Assembly: GCA_016190815.1 (NCBI GenBank)
Contig: JACPPT010000017.1
Location: 1-40,844, forward strand
Length of the DNA: 40,844 nucleotides
Source of the DNA: Chloroflexota bacterium
GTDB taxonomy: Bacteria; Chloroflexota; Dehalococcoidia; JACPPT01
Direction: 5' to 3'
Part shown: positions 23,983-33,216 of the stretch, one piece after another
How the letters are laid out: each line of letters opens with the position of its first letter
Numbering within the stretch: position 1 is the stretch's first letter
The notes under the pieces: generated by a model
The model's input: only the letters and a program-made list of their open reading frames with translations
The model's database searches: none
Told to the model about the DNA's origin: nothing
Translations under genes and position numbers: made by a program

Positions 23983-26349
23983 TTGGCCAACATCCTGCTC
24001 TGGTGGATAGGCGTCGAGGTGGTGGGCATTCTAGCCCTCCCCATAACTCTTGCCTTCCTCAAGAACCTGCCAGATAGGGGATATATTTTCTCCAAGCCCC
24101 TGGGCCTGCTCATCGTTTCATATCTGCTTTGGCTCGCAGGGACAGCCAGGGTCCTGCCCAATACGCGCCTCAGCATCCTCCTGTTGCTTGCCCTCCTTGC
24201 CATCGCATCGTCTTTCATATTGAGTCGGCAATGGAGAGAGTTCCTGGCCTTCCTGAAAAAGGAACGAGCCATGATAGTAGCCAGCGAAGTTCTTTTTACC
24301 CTTCTCTTTGTCCTCTGGGCAGTTCTAAGAGCTTATGACCCTCACATAGCCGCTACGGAAAAGCCCATGGACTTCGCCTTCCTGAACGCCATCTTGAGAA
24401 GCCAGTATTTTCCACCCCACGACCCCTGGCTCAGCGGCTACACCATAAACTACTATTACTTCGGCTACCTCGTCATGGCAACCCTGACCAAACTGACAGG
24501 GGTGACTTCCAGCATATCCTTTAATCTGGCCAATCCCCTTCTTCTGGCTCTCACGGCCACATGTGGGTTCAGCCTGGTTTGCAACCTGGTTCGGAAGCAC
24601 AAAGGCGAGGAGAAACTAAGAGAAGCGATTGGAGTCGGAATTGCAGGGGCTATCCTTATTGGGATTATGGGGAACCTGGAGGGCATCCTGGAGTTTGCCC
24701 ACGCTCGTGGGATCGGGAGCCCGGGGTTCTGGCAATGGATCGGCATACGGGGAATCGAAGGGCCTGCAACAGGCACATCCTGGTTTCCAAACTCCACCTG
24801 GTGGTGGTGGCGAGCTACACGTGTGATAAACACCATCTCAGGGAGCCAAGACCTGGACTACACAATAGAGGAGTTCCCGTTTTTCAGCTTCCTACTGGGG
24901 GACATGCACCCGCACGTCATGGCTCTTCCTTTTGTGTTGCTTTCGTTAGCTATAAGCCTGAACCTGTTCTTTTCACTCCAGAGCTTCAGCCTCGCCTCTC
25001 TAATAAGGAATCCCCTCCCTTTTCTTCTCATTTCTCTCTCTCTGGGTGCCCTGGGCTTCCTGAATAGCTGGGACTTCCCCACCTATGCCGCGATTTTCAT
25101 GGCCCTTCTGGTGATTCATGGGTTACTTATGCCCCGAATAAGCTTCTGGAAAGTGTTAAGGGAAAGGCTTGCCCTGGGGATTGTCCTTCTTTTGATAGCT
25201 ATTTTAATCTACATACCGTTTTATCTCTCCATTGAAGCGCCCAGGCAGGGCATCTTTCCGGTGCTGGGAGTTGGCACTCGCCCTATCCATTACGCCCTCT
25301 TCTGGGGGATTTTGCTCTTTATTGGCGCTTCTCTGATTTTACAGCAGGGCTGGCATGCACTGAAAACGCGCCCATTCTTACGGGCAGGGGTCTTTTGGGC
25401 GCTGGCCTTGCTGATGTTTCCTTTTGTCCTCTGGGCAACCGCGAAGCTCCTGATAGGGACGCTAGAGGAAGGCATATGGGGAGGACTCAGAGACATAAGC
25501 CAGAGGTTGGGACTTCTAATCCCATTAATTCTGTTAATATTTTTAGCCGGTTATGCCCTCATAAGAAGGCTTAAGGCCTATGCTGAAGGTTTGAGCACAG
25601 ATAACCGAAGCCTGTGCTTCGCATTGGCGCTCCTCTTCTTCGGCTTCCTCATAACCCTGGGGACAGAGCTTTTCTATATCGAGGACCTTTTCGGCACCAG
25701 GATGAACACAGTTTTCAAGTTCTATTATCAGACTTGGGTGATCATTGCCATAGCTTCGGCCTTCGGGCTATACTATCTGAGGTATGCATGGTATGAGCTT
25801 AATGGCTGGCGAAGAACGGCCGTCGGGCTATGGTGGGGGAGCGCCATCGTTCTTTTGGCAGGGTCGCTCCTGTATACCTTCTCGGCTACGTACAGCAAGG
25901 CTGAGGGATTCGGAGCAAGCCCGACCCTGGACGGGCTTGCTTTTGTCAAAAGAAGCAACGCGCCAGAATACGACGCAATAACCAGGCTCAACAATGAGGT
26001 GAAAGGGACGCCTGTCATACTGGAGTCCACGGGCGGAGAGTATAGTCCTTATGCTAGAGTTTCGTCTCGCACCGGCCTGCCCACGGTCCTGGGGTGGGCC
26101 GGCCATGAGCTTCAGTGGCGTGGAACAGAAAGAGCCTTCCGGGGAAGGGCTGAGGACATAGATTTGATGTACAGCAGCGAGGACGTGGAGCTAACCCAGG
26201 CACTTATGAGAAAGTACCAAGTCCGCTATGTCTTCATAGGGGACTTGGAAAGGTCCAGATACGGGGAAAAACCATTGGAGAAGTTCGCCGGCTTTATGGA
26301 CACCTTCTTCCAGAAGGACGGCGTTACAATCTACAGGTTAAGGGAATAG
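23983..26349 (+). CDS. DUF2298 ('YYY') multi-pass membrane protein
   Basis: This 788-residue membrane protein has about 16-18 hydrophobic segments. It carries the hallmark S-G-Y-T-I-N-Y-Y-Y-F-G-Y near residue 157, the motif behind the 'Chlor_Arch_YYY' family name. D-P-W precedes it. Further on are a conserved W-F-P-N-S-T-W-W-W-W-R-A segment, G-D-M-H-P-H-V, and D-F-P-T-Y. The family resembles GT-C glycosyltransferases, which use lipid-linked sugars at the outer membrane face, but no activity is proven as far as I know. The start is TTG 23983 with AAGGAG 5-6 bases upstream. It begins 34 bases after ftsY and leads a cluster of four envelope genes. Confidence 0.88.
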   Translation: MANILLWWIGVEVVGILALPITLAFLKNLPDRGYIFSKPLGLLIVSYLLWLAGTARVLPNTRLSILLLLALLAIASSFILSRQWREFLAFLKKERAMIVASEVLFTLLFVLWAVLRAYDPHIAATEKPMDFAFLNAILRSQYFPPHDPWLSGYTINYYYFGYLVMATLTKLTGVTSSISFNLANPLLLALTATCGFSLVCNLVRKHKGEEKLREAIGVGIAGAILIGIMGNLEGILEFAHARGIGSPGFWQWIGIRGIEGPATGTSWFPNSTWWWWRATRVINTISGSQDLDYTIEEFPFFSFLLGDMHPHVMALPFVLLSLAISLNLFFSLQSFSLASLIRNPLPFLLISLSLGALGFLNSWDFPTYAAIFMALLVIHGLLMPRISFWKVLRERLALGIVLLLIAILIYIPFYLSIEAPRQGIFPVLGVGTRPIHYALFWGILLFIGASLILQQGWHALKTRPFLRAGVFWALALLMFPFVLWATAKLLIGTLEEGIWGGLRDISQRLGLLIPLILLIFLAGYALIRRLKAYAEGLSTDNRSLCFALALLFFGFLITLGTELFYIEDLFGTRMNTVFKFYYQTWVIIAIASAFGLYYLRYAWYELNGWRRTAVGLWWGSAIVLLAGSLLYTFSATYSKAEGFGASPTLDGLAFVKRSNAPEYDAITRLNNEVKGTPVILESTGGEYSPYARVSSRTGLPTVLGWAGHELQWRGTERAFRGRAEDIDLMYSSEDVELTQALMRKYQVRYVFIGDLERSRYGEKPLEKFAGFMDTFFQKDGVTIYRLRE

Positions 26350-26385
26350 CCCGAACTATTGAACTTTTCAGGCGGGAGTAGGAAA

Positions 26386-28467
26386 TTGGAAGAACAGGCT
26401 AAAAGGGCTGATGAGAAATCCGGCTTAGATGTTATTTCCCTGTCTGTTGGCAGGTTCACCCTCCACTGGGAGGAACTGCTATATCTACTCTTGGTTGTAA
26501 TAGCTGGCGTAATGAGGTTCTGGGACCTGGGCGCCAGGACCTTCTCTCACGATGAGAGCCTTCACGCCACCTACAGTTGGTATATATATGCCGGCCGAAG
26601 CTATGAACACAACCCAATGATGCACGGCCCATTCCAGTATTACGGCTCCGCTTTGGTATTCAAACTTTTTGGAGCTAGCGACTACACAGGGCGTGCACTA
26701 TATGCCCTCTTCGGGGCGATACTGGTGGGGATGCCATACTTCCTTCGCCAATACCTTGGACGAGGCGGCGCATTGACCGCCGCTGTTCTTCTGGCTTTTT
26801 CGCCCTCTTTGTTCTACTTCAGCCGCCTGGCGTGGATGGACATCTATATCCTTGTGTGGACACTGTCGCTGATAATCTGTATCTGGAGATACATGGATAC
26901 AAAGAAGCCCCTCTACCTTTTTCTCGGGGCACTCTTCCTGAGCCTGAGCTTTGCCACCAAGGAGGTAACATTCATCACCGTTCCAATACTGGGCATATTT
27001 TTATTCGTCCTCTCCATCAAAGAATGGCTTCTTATGGTGCGGCGCAAAATAGGCCCGTCCCAGATTTCGCCTGTCGGCTCATTCCTCCTTCTCCTCTTCA
27101 CCCTTTCCCTACCCCAGTATTCGGCTGGGGTGAGCATCTTCCAGCGCTGGATAGGGGTAACCCTGGCCAACCCAGCATCCCAATGGACCAAAGGCCCTGT
27201 GGGAATGCCTGTGGGCGAAGGCCTTTACATCGCTACAGCAATTATTGTTATTTTCCTCGTCATCTCCCTGGTCATAGGGTTCCTGTGGAACTGGCGTATG
27301 TGGCTGGCCTGCGCCGCCATTTTCTACGGCGTGTACGTCTTGCTTTTCACGTCGTTCTTCTCCAATCCCCTGGGGTTCTTCACTGGCATATGGCAGTCTC
27401 TGGGCTACTGGCTTGCCCAGCAGCCTGAAGCCAGGGGAGGCCAGCCATGGTTCTATTATTTTACGCTCCTTTCGGTTTACGAGTTCCTCCCGTTTTTCTT
27501 GGCCATTGCGGCCGCCATTTACTATTCCATAAAAAAGGGCGACGCCTTTTCATGGTTTCTCATCTACTGGAGCGGCATTTCTCTTATCCTCTACTCCTAC
27601 GCCGGCGAGAAGATGCCTTGGCTCATTGTGCATCTCGCCTTTCCACTTATTTTGCTGGGTGGCAAGTTTGTTGGGCAGATGTTTGAAGGAGTGAGGTGGA
27701 GGGAGCCAGTCATGCGAAGGGGCATCCTGTTCGGGCTATTTGCGCCCCTGATACTTCTGGTCCCCTGGGCTGTCCTCTCTGCCCCAGTTGAAACCTCACC
27801 TTCCACTGTTACTCTGGGTTACATAATTATAGCCATTATCCTGCTTGCCATTGCGGAGGCTTTGTTTCTCTTAAGGGAGGGCCTCGGGCGCAAGGCAAGC
27901 GCTGGCGTGCTGGGGGTGGCAGCCCTCGCTGTACTGTTCTTCTTCACAGCCAGGGCAGCATGGAACGCGGGCTACGAGTACAATGACCCGCTGGATATGT
28001 TCGTTTACTCTGGAGAGTCTATAGATGTGAAGGTGATAGCAGGAGACATAGAAAGACTCGCCTCTCTTACAGGAGAAGGGAAGAATTTGAAGATAACCGT
28101 TGACGGGAGCGACGGCTACGCCTGGCCGTGGGCTTGGTATTTGAGGGACTACAAATACGTAGGGTATCCGGGGCTGGAGCAAATGGACTCGCCTCCTGAC
28201 GGAGATGTCCTCCTTTTGAACATGAGAAACCAGGGGGTCGCCCAGCCATATTTAAGTAAGTACGGAGAGGGAAAGCCTTATCATATGAGACAGTGGTTCC
28301 CCGAGGTCTACGATAATCTAACAACGAGGCAGGTCCTTCAGGGAATTGGCCGAAGGGAGAGTTGGAGTAAGCTTCTGGACTACTTCCTGTATCGCAGGAT
28401 GGATACATCGATGTGGTCAAGCGAGGCCATAGCCTACTTCCCAAAGGATTTCAAACAGACGCCCTGA
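26386..28467 (+). CDS. TIGR03663/Agl23-type membrane protein (GT-C fold, flippase-associated)
   Basis: This 693-residue protein has about 13 transmembrane helices. It resembles PMT/ArnT-like GT-C proteins of the TIGR03663 family: after the first helix comes F-S-H-D-E-S-L-H-A, where D-E is the expected catalytic or metal-binding pair, then H-G-P-F-Q-Y-Y. An E-K-M-P-W motif occurs near residue 417. Archaeal relatives are associated with flippase activity in N-glycosylation (Agl23). A soluble C-terminal domain of about 150 residues follows the last helix. TTG 26359 is the first possible start, but GGGAG upstream of TTG 26386 favours the latter. It lies immediately after the YYY gene and presumably works on the same lipid-linked glycan. 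Confidence 0.85.
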   Translation: MEEQAKRADEKSGLDVISLSVGRFTLHWEELLYLLLVVIAGVMRFWDLGARTFSHDESLHATYSWYIYAGRSYEHNPMMHGPFQYYGSALVFKLFGASDYTGRALYALFGAILVGMPYFLRQYLGRGGALTAAVLLAFSPSLFYFSRLAWMDIYILVWTLSLIICIWRYMDTKKPLYLFLGALFLSLSFATKEVTFITVPILGIFLFVLSIKEWLLMVRRKIGPSQISPVGSFLLLLFTLSLPQYSAGVSIFQRWIGVTLANPASQWTKGPVGMPVGEGLYIATAIIVIFLVISLVIGFLWNWRMWLACAAIFYGVYVLLFTSFFSNPLGFFTGIWQSLGYWLAQQPEARGGQPWFYYFTLLSVYEFLPFFLAIAAAIYYSIKKGDAFSWFLIYWSGISLILYSYAGEKMPWLIVHLAFPLILLGGKFVGQMFEGVRWREPVMRRGILFGLFAPLILLVPWAVLSAPVETSPSTVTLGYIIIAIILLAIAEALFLLREGLGRKASAGVLGVAALAVLFFFTARAAWNAGYEYNDPLDMFVYSGESIDVKVIAGDIERLASLTGEGKNLKITVDGSDGYAWPWAWYLRDYKYVGYPGLEQMDSPPDGDVLLLNMRNQGVAQPYLSKYGEGKPYHMRQWFPEVYDNLTTRQVLQGIGRRESWSKLLDYFLYRRMDTSMWSSEAIAYFPKDFKQTP

Positions 28468-28563
28468 GGAAGTAAAGTCTCACCATTGCCCAAAAAACCG
28501 AACTAAACTATAATGCCTTGAGTGCTGTTTCCGATGAGGTTTTGCCCCAGGGGGAGAGACAAT

Positions 28564-29637
28564 TTGTTAAAAAGCCGTGGATTCTGGATAGGGCTTGTTG
28601 TCAGCCTTTTCTTTCTTGCCTTGTTCCTCTACCGCACGAATTTCGCCGAAATGGGCAGGGCCCTGCGAAGCGCCAACTATGTTTATGTGGTGCCCGGCGT
28701 GTTGGTTTACTTTGTGGCCGTATGGTTTCGGGTCATACGCTGGCGATACCTCCTCAACCCCATCAAAACCATCTCTCTTTCTCGCCTCTTTCCAGTCCTG
28801 GTCATCGGCTACACGGCCAATAATGTTTTGCCTGTAAGGCTTGGCGAGCTGGTGCGGGCCTATTTTTTGGGTCAAAAGGAGAAAATCAGCAAGACCTCAG
28901 CCCTGGCCACCATTGCCGTGGAGCGCCTCTTTGACGGGCTCGTGCTCGTGTTCTTCATAGTGGTGATCTGGCCTTTCCTTCCAGTATCCAGGGCGCTCCA
29001 CGATATGGCCCAGAGCATAGGCACGTCGGAGACTGTCCTGGCAGCATTTATGGCAGGCCCCTTTTTGGTCGCTTTTATTCTTCTTCTGGGCATAGCGCTC
29101 TCCCCCGCTTTGACCCTGAAGGTTGCAGGCATACTATCGCTGCTCCTGCCCAAGCGCTGGCGCCCCCTGACACTGGAGTTGGCAGAGCGCTTCGTCCACG
29201 GTCTCAAGGTGCTCCGCAGCCCGGGCAAACTTCTCACCGTCTTCATCCTATCCATACCCGTATGGCTCGCCGAGGCAGCAACGTTCTACATCATCACCTT
29301 CTCCTTTAACATCGTTCAACCCACACAGGTGATATTGCTTTCAACAGCAGCCGCCAACCTGGTGACTGTTCTGCCCACCACAGGGGGAGGAATTGGACCC
29401 TTTGAATGGGCCGTGAAGGCTGTGCTCGTCTCCTTCGGGGTAGAGAGTGCCCTCGCCGTAGCCTATACCATAGCCCTCCATGCTGCACTTCTTGTGCCGA
29501 TTACTATCCTGGGGTTAATCTATATATGGTCGGAAAATCTATCTCTTAGAGAAGCGACCCGAACTGACATTGGAAATGACACCTCAAAAGATTACAGGAC
29601 GAATCCTGTTTCAATAGATGGGGATGGTGGAAGGTGA
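28564..29637 (+). CDS. Lysylphosphatidylglycerol synthase-TM/UPF0104 flippase-like membrane protein
   Basis: This 357-residue protein of the LPG_synthase_TM (UPF0104) family has about eight to nine helices. Its typical motifs are W-F-R-V-I-R-W-R-Y-L-L, N-N-V-L-P-V-R-L-G-E-L-V-R-A-Y and the E-R-L-F-D-G-L segment; P-T-T-G-G-G-I-G-P-F-E occurs near residue 275. Members lack the aminoacyl-transferase domain and are proposed lipid or lipid-linked sugar flippases, often beside GT-C proteins as here. The frame is open from 28522, but GGGGGAGAG 5 bases before TTG 28564 sets the start. It overlaps the next gene by 4 bases (GTGA). Confidence 0.87.
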   Translation: MLKSRGFWIGLVVSLFFLALFLYRTNFAEMGRALRSANYVYVVPGVLVYFVAVWFRVIRWRYLLNPIKTISLSRLFPVLVIGYTANNVLPVRLGELVRAYFLGQKEKISKTSALATIAVERLFDGLVLVFFIVVIWPFLPVSRALHDMAQSIGTSETVLAAFMAGPFLVAFILLLGIALSPALTLKVAGILSLLLPKRWRPLTLELAERFVHGLKVLRSPGKLLTVFILSIPVWLAEAATFYIITFSFNIVQPTQVILLSTAAANLVTVLPTTGGGIGPFEWAVKAVLVSFGVESALAVAYTIALHAALLVPITILGLIYIWSENLSLREATRTDIGNDTSKDYRTNPVSIDGDGGR

Positions 29638-30947
29638 ACATAGGCATAATCGGCGGTGGGGTTGCAGGGCTAACTGCCGCCTATGAGCTTACCAGAAAAG
29701 GGCACAAGGTAAGCATTTTCGAGGCAAGCCCGTATCTAGGCGGGCAGGCTGCCACTTTTGAGGTAGGCGGCGGGCGTCTCGAGAAAGCATACCATCACCT
29801 TTTCAAAAGCGATACCGTGATAATCGACCTCATAAATGAGCTAGGGTTGGGCTCCAAGCTTTACTGGCTAGACTCTAAGGTGGGCTTTTACTGCAAGGAG
29901 AGAATTCATAACTTTGTGACACCCTTTGACCTGCTGAAGTTCACCCCAATAAGCATAGTGGACCGCCTTCGCCTTGGGCTGGTGAGTCTGTACCTCCAGC
30001 GCCTCAATGACTGGCCAAAACTGGAAGGTATAACTGCTAAGGACTGGATAATTAAATATGCGGGAAAACAGAACTACGACATGGTATGGGGACCGCTTCT
30101 TCGGGGAAAGTTCGGGGATGCGGCAGAGGAAGTCGGGATGGTCTGGTTCTGGGGAAAGATACACCTCCGCTTCGGCTCCAGAGGTAAGACCATGCAGAAG
30201 GAGAAACTGGGCTACCTTATGGGGAGCTTTGGTCAGGTTATAGACGCCCTTGAACAGGAGATTAGAAAAAGGGGCGGAGAAATACATATCTCCACGCCAG
30301 TCCAGCGGATAGCAGTAGCAGATGGGAGGGTTATGGGCTTGGAGCTCAAAGCCTCATCAAACCCAGTTCCATTCGACGCTGTCATCGCTACCGTCCCGTC
30401 ACCTATTTTCCTGCGCCTGGTGCCCGAATTGCCCGAACAGTATGCCTCGAAGCTGAGGCAAATCAAGTATCAGGCAGCCGTCCTTGTCGTTCTGCTCCTT
30501 AAAAGGTCCTTGAGCCACATATATTGGCTTAACGTCAGCGATCGCGCTCTGCCGTTTCTGGCAGCCATAGAGCATACCAATTACATCGGCCGCTCCGAAT
30601 ATGGCGGCAAGCACATCGTATACCTATCCAACTATCTGGCCAGGGAGCACCCCATTTACAACAAGAGCGGGGATGAGCTTCTTCAAATATATCTACCCCA
30701 TCTGCGGAAGCTCAACCCAGAATTTTCGCCGGACTGGATAGAAAAGTACTACTACCACAGAGAAGATTCCGCCCAGCCCATCATAACCACCAATTACTCG
30801 GCAAAGATCCCAGACTACAGAACACCCATCCAGGGGCTTTATCTGGCCAACACCACGCAAATCTATCCCGAGGACAGGGGGATGAACTACAGCATACGCC
30901 TGGGACAGAGGGTGAGTGGGATTGTGGCTCCAGGCCTTGAACGGTAA
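29634..30947 (+). CDS. FAD-dependent amine oxidase/protoporphyrinogen oxidase-like protein
   Basis: This 437-residue flavoprotein has an N-terminal dinucleotide-binding motif G-I-I-G-G-G-V-A-G-L-T-A-A-Y-E-L. The ribose-binding E (F-E-A-S) and G-G-Q-A-A-T-F follow. The NAD-binding-8/amino-oxidase fold continues, with a C-terminal FAD motif around G-L-Y-L-A-N-T-T-Q-I-Y-P-E-D-R-G-M-N-Y. Related proteins oxidise or desaturate isoprenoids, porphyrins or sugars on lipid carriers. Because it is coupled to the flippase-like gene (GTGA overlap), action on a lipid-linked or isoprenoid substrate is more likely than haem synthesis. The substrate is unknown. It is the last gene of the envelope cluster. 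Confidence 0.82.
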   Translation: MNIGIIGGGVAGLTAAYELTRKGHKVSIFEASPYLGGQAATFEVGGGRLEKAYHHLFKSDTVIIDLINELGLGSKLYWLDSKVGFYCKERIHNFVTPFDLLKFTPISIVDRLRLGLVSLYLQRLNDWPKLEGITAKDWIIKYAGKQNYDMVWGPLLRGKFGDAAEEVGMVWFWGKIHLRFGSRGKTMQKEKLGYLMGSFGQVIDALEQEIRKRGGEIHISTPVQRIAVADGRVMGLELKASSNPVPFDAVIATVPSPIFLRLVPELPEQYASKLRQIKYQAAVLVVLLLKRSLSHIYWLNVSDRALPFLAAIEHTNYIGRSEYGGKHIVYLSNYLAREHPIYNKSGDELLQIYLPHLRKLNPEFSPDWIEKYYYHREDSAQPIITTNYSAKIPDYRTPIQGLYLANTTQIYPEDRGMNYSIRLGQRVSGIVAPGLER

Positions 30948-30966
30948 CGCGGGTATGTGGTAATAT
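30937..30966 (+). promoter_or_regulatory. Candidate promoter of the nuoE-fdhA operon
   Basis: TTGAAC (30937-30942), an 18-base spacer ending in TGG, and TAATAT (30961-30966) give a moderate promoter with a TGn extension. It begins inside the 3' end of the preceding gene. The start would fall near 30973. Confidence 0.45.
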
Positions 30967-31013
30967 ACGGCGAAAATAGTTAGAAATATCACGAACTCTA
31001 AAGGGAAGATGCC

Positions 31014-31469
31014 ATGAGAGAAAAGGTGGAGAAGGTCATCGACTCTATGAAAGGGAAGAAACCAACCATCCTCTCTGCCCTTTTGGCTATACAGGAGGAG
31101 ATAGGCTATATCCCCAAAGAGGCCATTCCAGAAGTAGCCGGGCTGGTTGGTGCCTCTGCCAACGAGGTATACGGCGTGATCACCTTCTACACCCACTTTC
31201 GCCTCGAGCCACCGGGAGAGCATTTTGTGGAGGTCTGCTGGGGCCCTTCCTGTCATGTTTGCGGCGGCAAGGAAGTGATGGATGCGGTTCTGGAGGAGCT
31301 AGGGCTATCTTCCGACGGTACCACAAAGGACAAGAAGCTGACTCTTAAACGCACCTCCTGCGCGGCAGCCTGCGCCCAAGGGCCCGTGATAAGCATTGAC
31401 CACAATTTGAGGGGACGGATGACGCCCGAAAAGGCCAGAGAGATGTTGGCCAGGGTAAAAAGTCGCTGA
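31014..31469 (+). CDS. nuoE: NuoE-like [2Fe-2S] thioredoxin-fold subunit
   Basis: This 151-residue NuoE/HoxE/HydC-family subunit starts with the helical segment L-L-A-I-Q-E-E-I-G-Y-I-P and contains V-Y-G-V-I-T-F-Y-T-H-F. The four [2Fe-2S] cysteines are the two in C-W-G-P-S-C and the two in C-A-A-A-C-A-Q-G-P. In this family it sits beside the flavoprotein (NuoF) and may take part in electron transfer or bifurcation. AAGGGAAG precedes ATG 31014. The flavoprotein gene begins 10 bases after its stop. It is the first gene of a four-gene redox operon. Confidence 0.92.
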   Translation: MREKVEKVIDSMKGKKPTILSALLAIQEEIGYIPKEAIPEVAGLVGASANEVYGVITFYTHFRLEPPGEHFVEVCWGPSCHVCGGKEVMDAVLEELGLSSDGTTKDKKLTLKRTSCAAACAQGPVISIDHNLRGRMTPEKAREMLARVKSR

Positions 31470-31479
31470 AAGAGCAAAG

Positions 31480-33174
31480 ATGCCGCTTTCCTTTGACGAG
31501 CTCCAGCAAAAAGCCCAAAAGGAATGGGAAGCTTTCCAGCGGGCCGCTCCATCGACTCGAATTCTTGTCGGGACGGCCACCTGCGGAAGAGCCGCAGGCG
31601 CCCAGAATGTAGTAGAGGCTTTTCGCAAAGCCCTGGCTCAAGAGGGGATCCATGCGCTTATCCACGAGGTTGGCTGCCTGGGACCATGCTATGCGGAGCC
31701 AATAGTAGACATAATAAAGGCGGGGCATCCGCGCATAACCTATGGAAATATTACCCCTGAGATCGTACCTCAGCTTGTAAGGGACTACCTCATAAACGAC
31801 AATCCCCGGGCGGACATGGCCCTGGGCATCCATGGCGATGGCAAGATAGATGGCATTCCCAATTTATTTGAGATCCCTTTCTTCAAACTCCAGATGCGTA
31901 TAGCCCTGCGTAACAGCGGCATCATAGACCCCATAAACATATACCACTACATCGCCAATGGAGGGTATTCAGGCCTCAAAAAGGCCCTCGAGATGACGTC
32001 CGAGCAGGTGGTGGCTGAGGTCCAGAAGTCAGGTCTGAGAGGCAGGGGAGGGGCAGCCTTCCCCACAGGGCAGAAGTGGCAGTTCCTCCTGGGGGCACCT
32101 GGCCCCACGAAATACATACTGTGCAACTGCGAGGAGGGAGACCCCGGCGCCTTCAATGACAAAGCTATCCTTGAGAGCGATCCCCACACCCTGCTCGAGG
32201 GAATGGTTATAGCTGGCTACGCTACAAAAGCCACCAACGGTTACGTCTTCATACGCTACGAACACAGAGAAGTAATAAGGCGCACCCAGATGGCCATAAA
32301 CCAGATGAGGGAGTTTGGGCTTCTGGGCAGCAATATCCTGGGCACCTCCTTTGGCTTCGACATATCCATCGCCCTGACAGGGGAGTCGTATGTCTCGGGA
32401 GAGGAGACAGCCCTTATGGAGGCCATAGAGGGAAAGCGCGCCATGCCCAGGCCACGCCCGCCTTTCCCGGCACAGGTCGGGCTTTGGAGAAAACCCTCCA
32501 ACATAAACAACGTGAAGACCCTGTCCTATGTCCCGGAAATCCTGCGCAGGGGGGGAGAATGGTATGCAGGAATAGGCACCGAGAGGAGCAAGGGCACAGC
32601 AATTGTCTGTCTTTCAGGAAACATCAATAGACCAGGCCTGGCTGAGGTCCCTATGGGTACCTCCCTCAAGAGCGCGATTGAGGAAATAGGTGGAGGGGCG
32701 CCCAACGGTAAACAAATCAAGCTCCTCCAGACGGGGGGGCCTCTGGGTGGCATCATCTCGGCATCTCAAATAGAAGTACCTCTGGACTTCGACGCTATGG
32801 CAGGCAAGGGCGCCATTCTCGGCTCAGGTGGCATCATCGTTGCGGACGAACGCACCTGTGTGGTGGAACTCCTCAAAATTCTATGCACCTTCATATACGA
32901 GGAATCATGCGGCAAGTGCTTCCCATGCCGAATAGGGACAGCACATATCCTGGATCTAGTTAAGGATATAACAGAGGGCAGGGGAAGACCCGGAGACACC
33001 GAGCGACTGCTGGCCATGGGGGAGACGTTGACCTCCTCACTCTGCGGACACGGCCAACTGACCATCAGCCCAATACGCTCAGCTATAAACTACTTCGGTG
33101 ATGAGTTCAAGGCACACATCGAAGAAAAGCGATGCCCAGCAGGTGTGTGTAAAGCTCTTGGACGCCAGGGCTAG
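31480..33174 (+). CDS. nuoF: NuoF/HydB-like NADH-binding flavoprotein subunit
   Basis: The 564-residue protein has three parts. A thioredoxin-like [2Fe-2S] domain (about 25-105) has T-C-G and G-C-L-G-P-C. The FMN/NADH domain follows, with G-R-G-G-A-A-F-P-T-G-Q-K-W, C-N-C-E-E-G-D-P-G-A-F and S-G-E-E-T-A-L-M-E-A-I-E-G. The [4Fe-4S] domain has E-S-C-G-K-C-F-P-C-R plus the later cysteine in S-L-C-G. It oxidises or reduces NAD(H). It stops right after R-C-P-A-G-V-C-K-A-L, where HydB proteins continue into a two-cluster ferredoxin domain, so that domain is missing here. The neighbouring subunits suggest an NAD-linked, possibly bifurcating, formate dehydrogenase complex. Confidence 0.93.
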   Translation: MPLSFDELQQKAQKEWEAFQRAAPSTRILVGTATCGRAAGAQNVVEAFRKALAQEGIHALIHEVGCLGPCYAEPIVDIIKAGHPRITYGNITPEIVPQLVRDYLINDNPRADMALGIHGDGKIDGIPNLFEIPFFKLQMRIALRNSGIIDPINIYHYIANGGYSGLKKALEMTSEQVVAEVQKSGLRGRGGAAFPTGQKWQFLLGAPGPTKYILCNCEEGDPGAFNDKAILESDPHTLLEGMVIAGYATKATNGYVFIRYEHREVIRRTQMAINQMREFGLLGSNILGTSFGFDISIALTGESYVSGEETALMEAIEGKRAMPRPRPPFPAQVGLWRKPSNINNVKTLSYVPEILRRGGEWYAGIGTERSKGTAIVCLSGNINRPGLAEVPMGTSLKSAIEEIGGGAPNGKQIKLLQTGGPLGGIISASQIEVPLDFDAMAGKGAILGSGGIIVADERTCVVELLKILCTFIYEESCGKCFPCRIGTAHILDLVKDITEGRGRPGDTERLLAMGETLTSSLCGHGQLTISPIRSAINYFGDEFKAHIEEKRCPAGVCKALGRQG

Positions 33175-33216
33175 TTTCGCAAAACACATTAAAATAAGCA
33201 CAGGAGAAGCAAAAGG

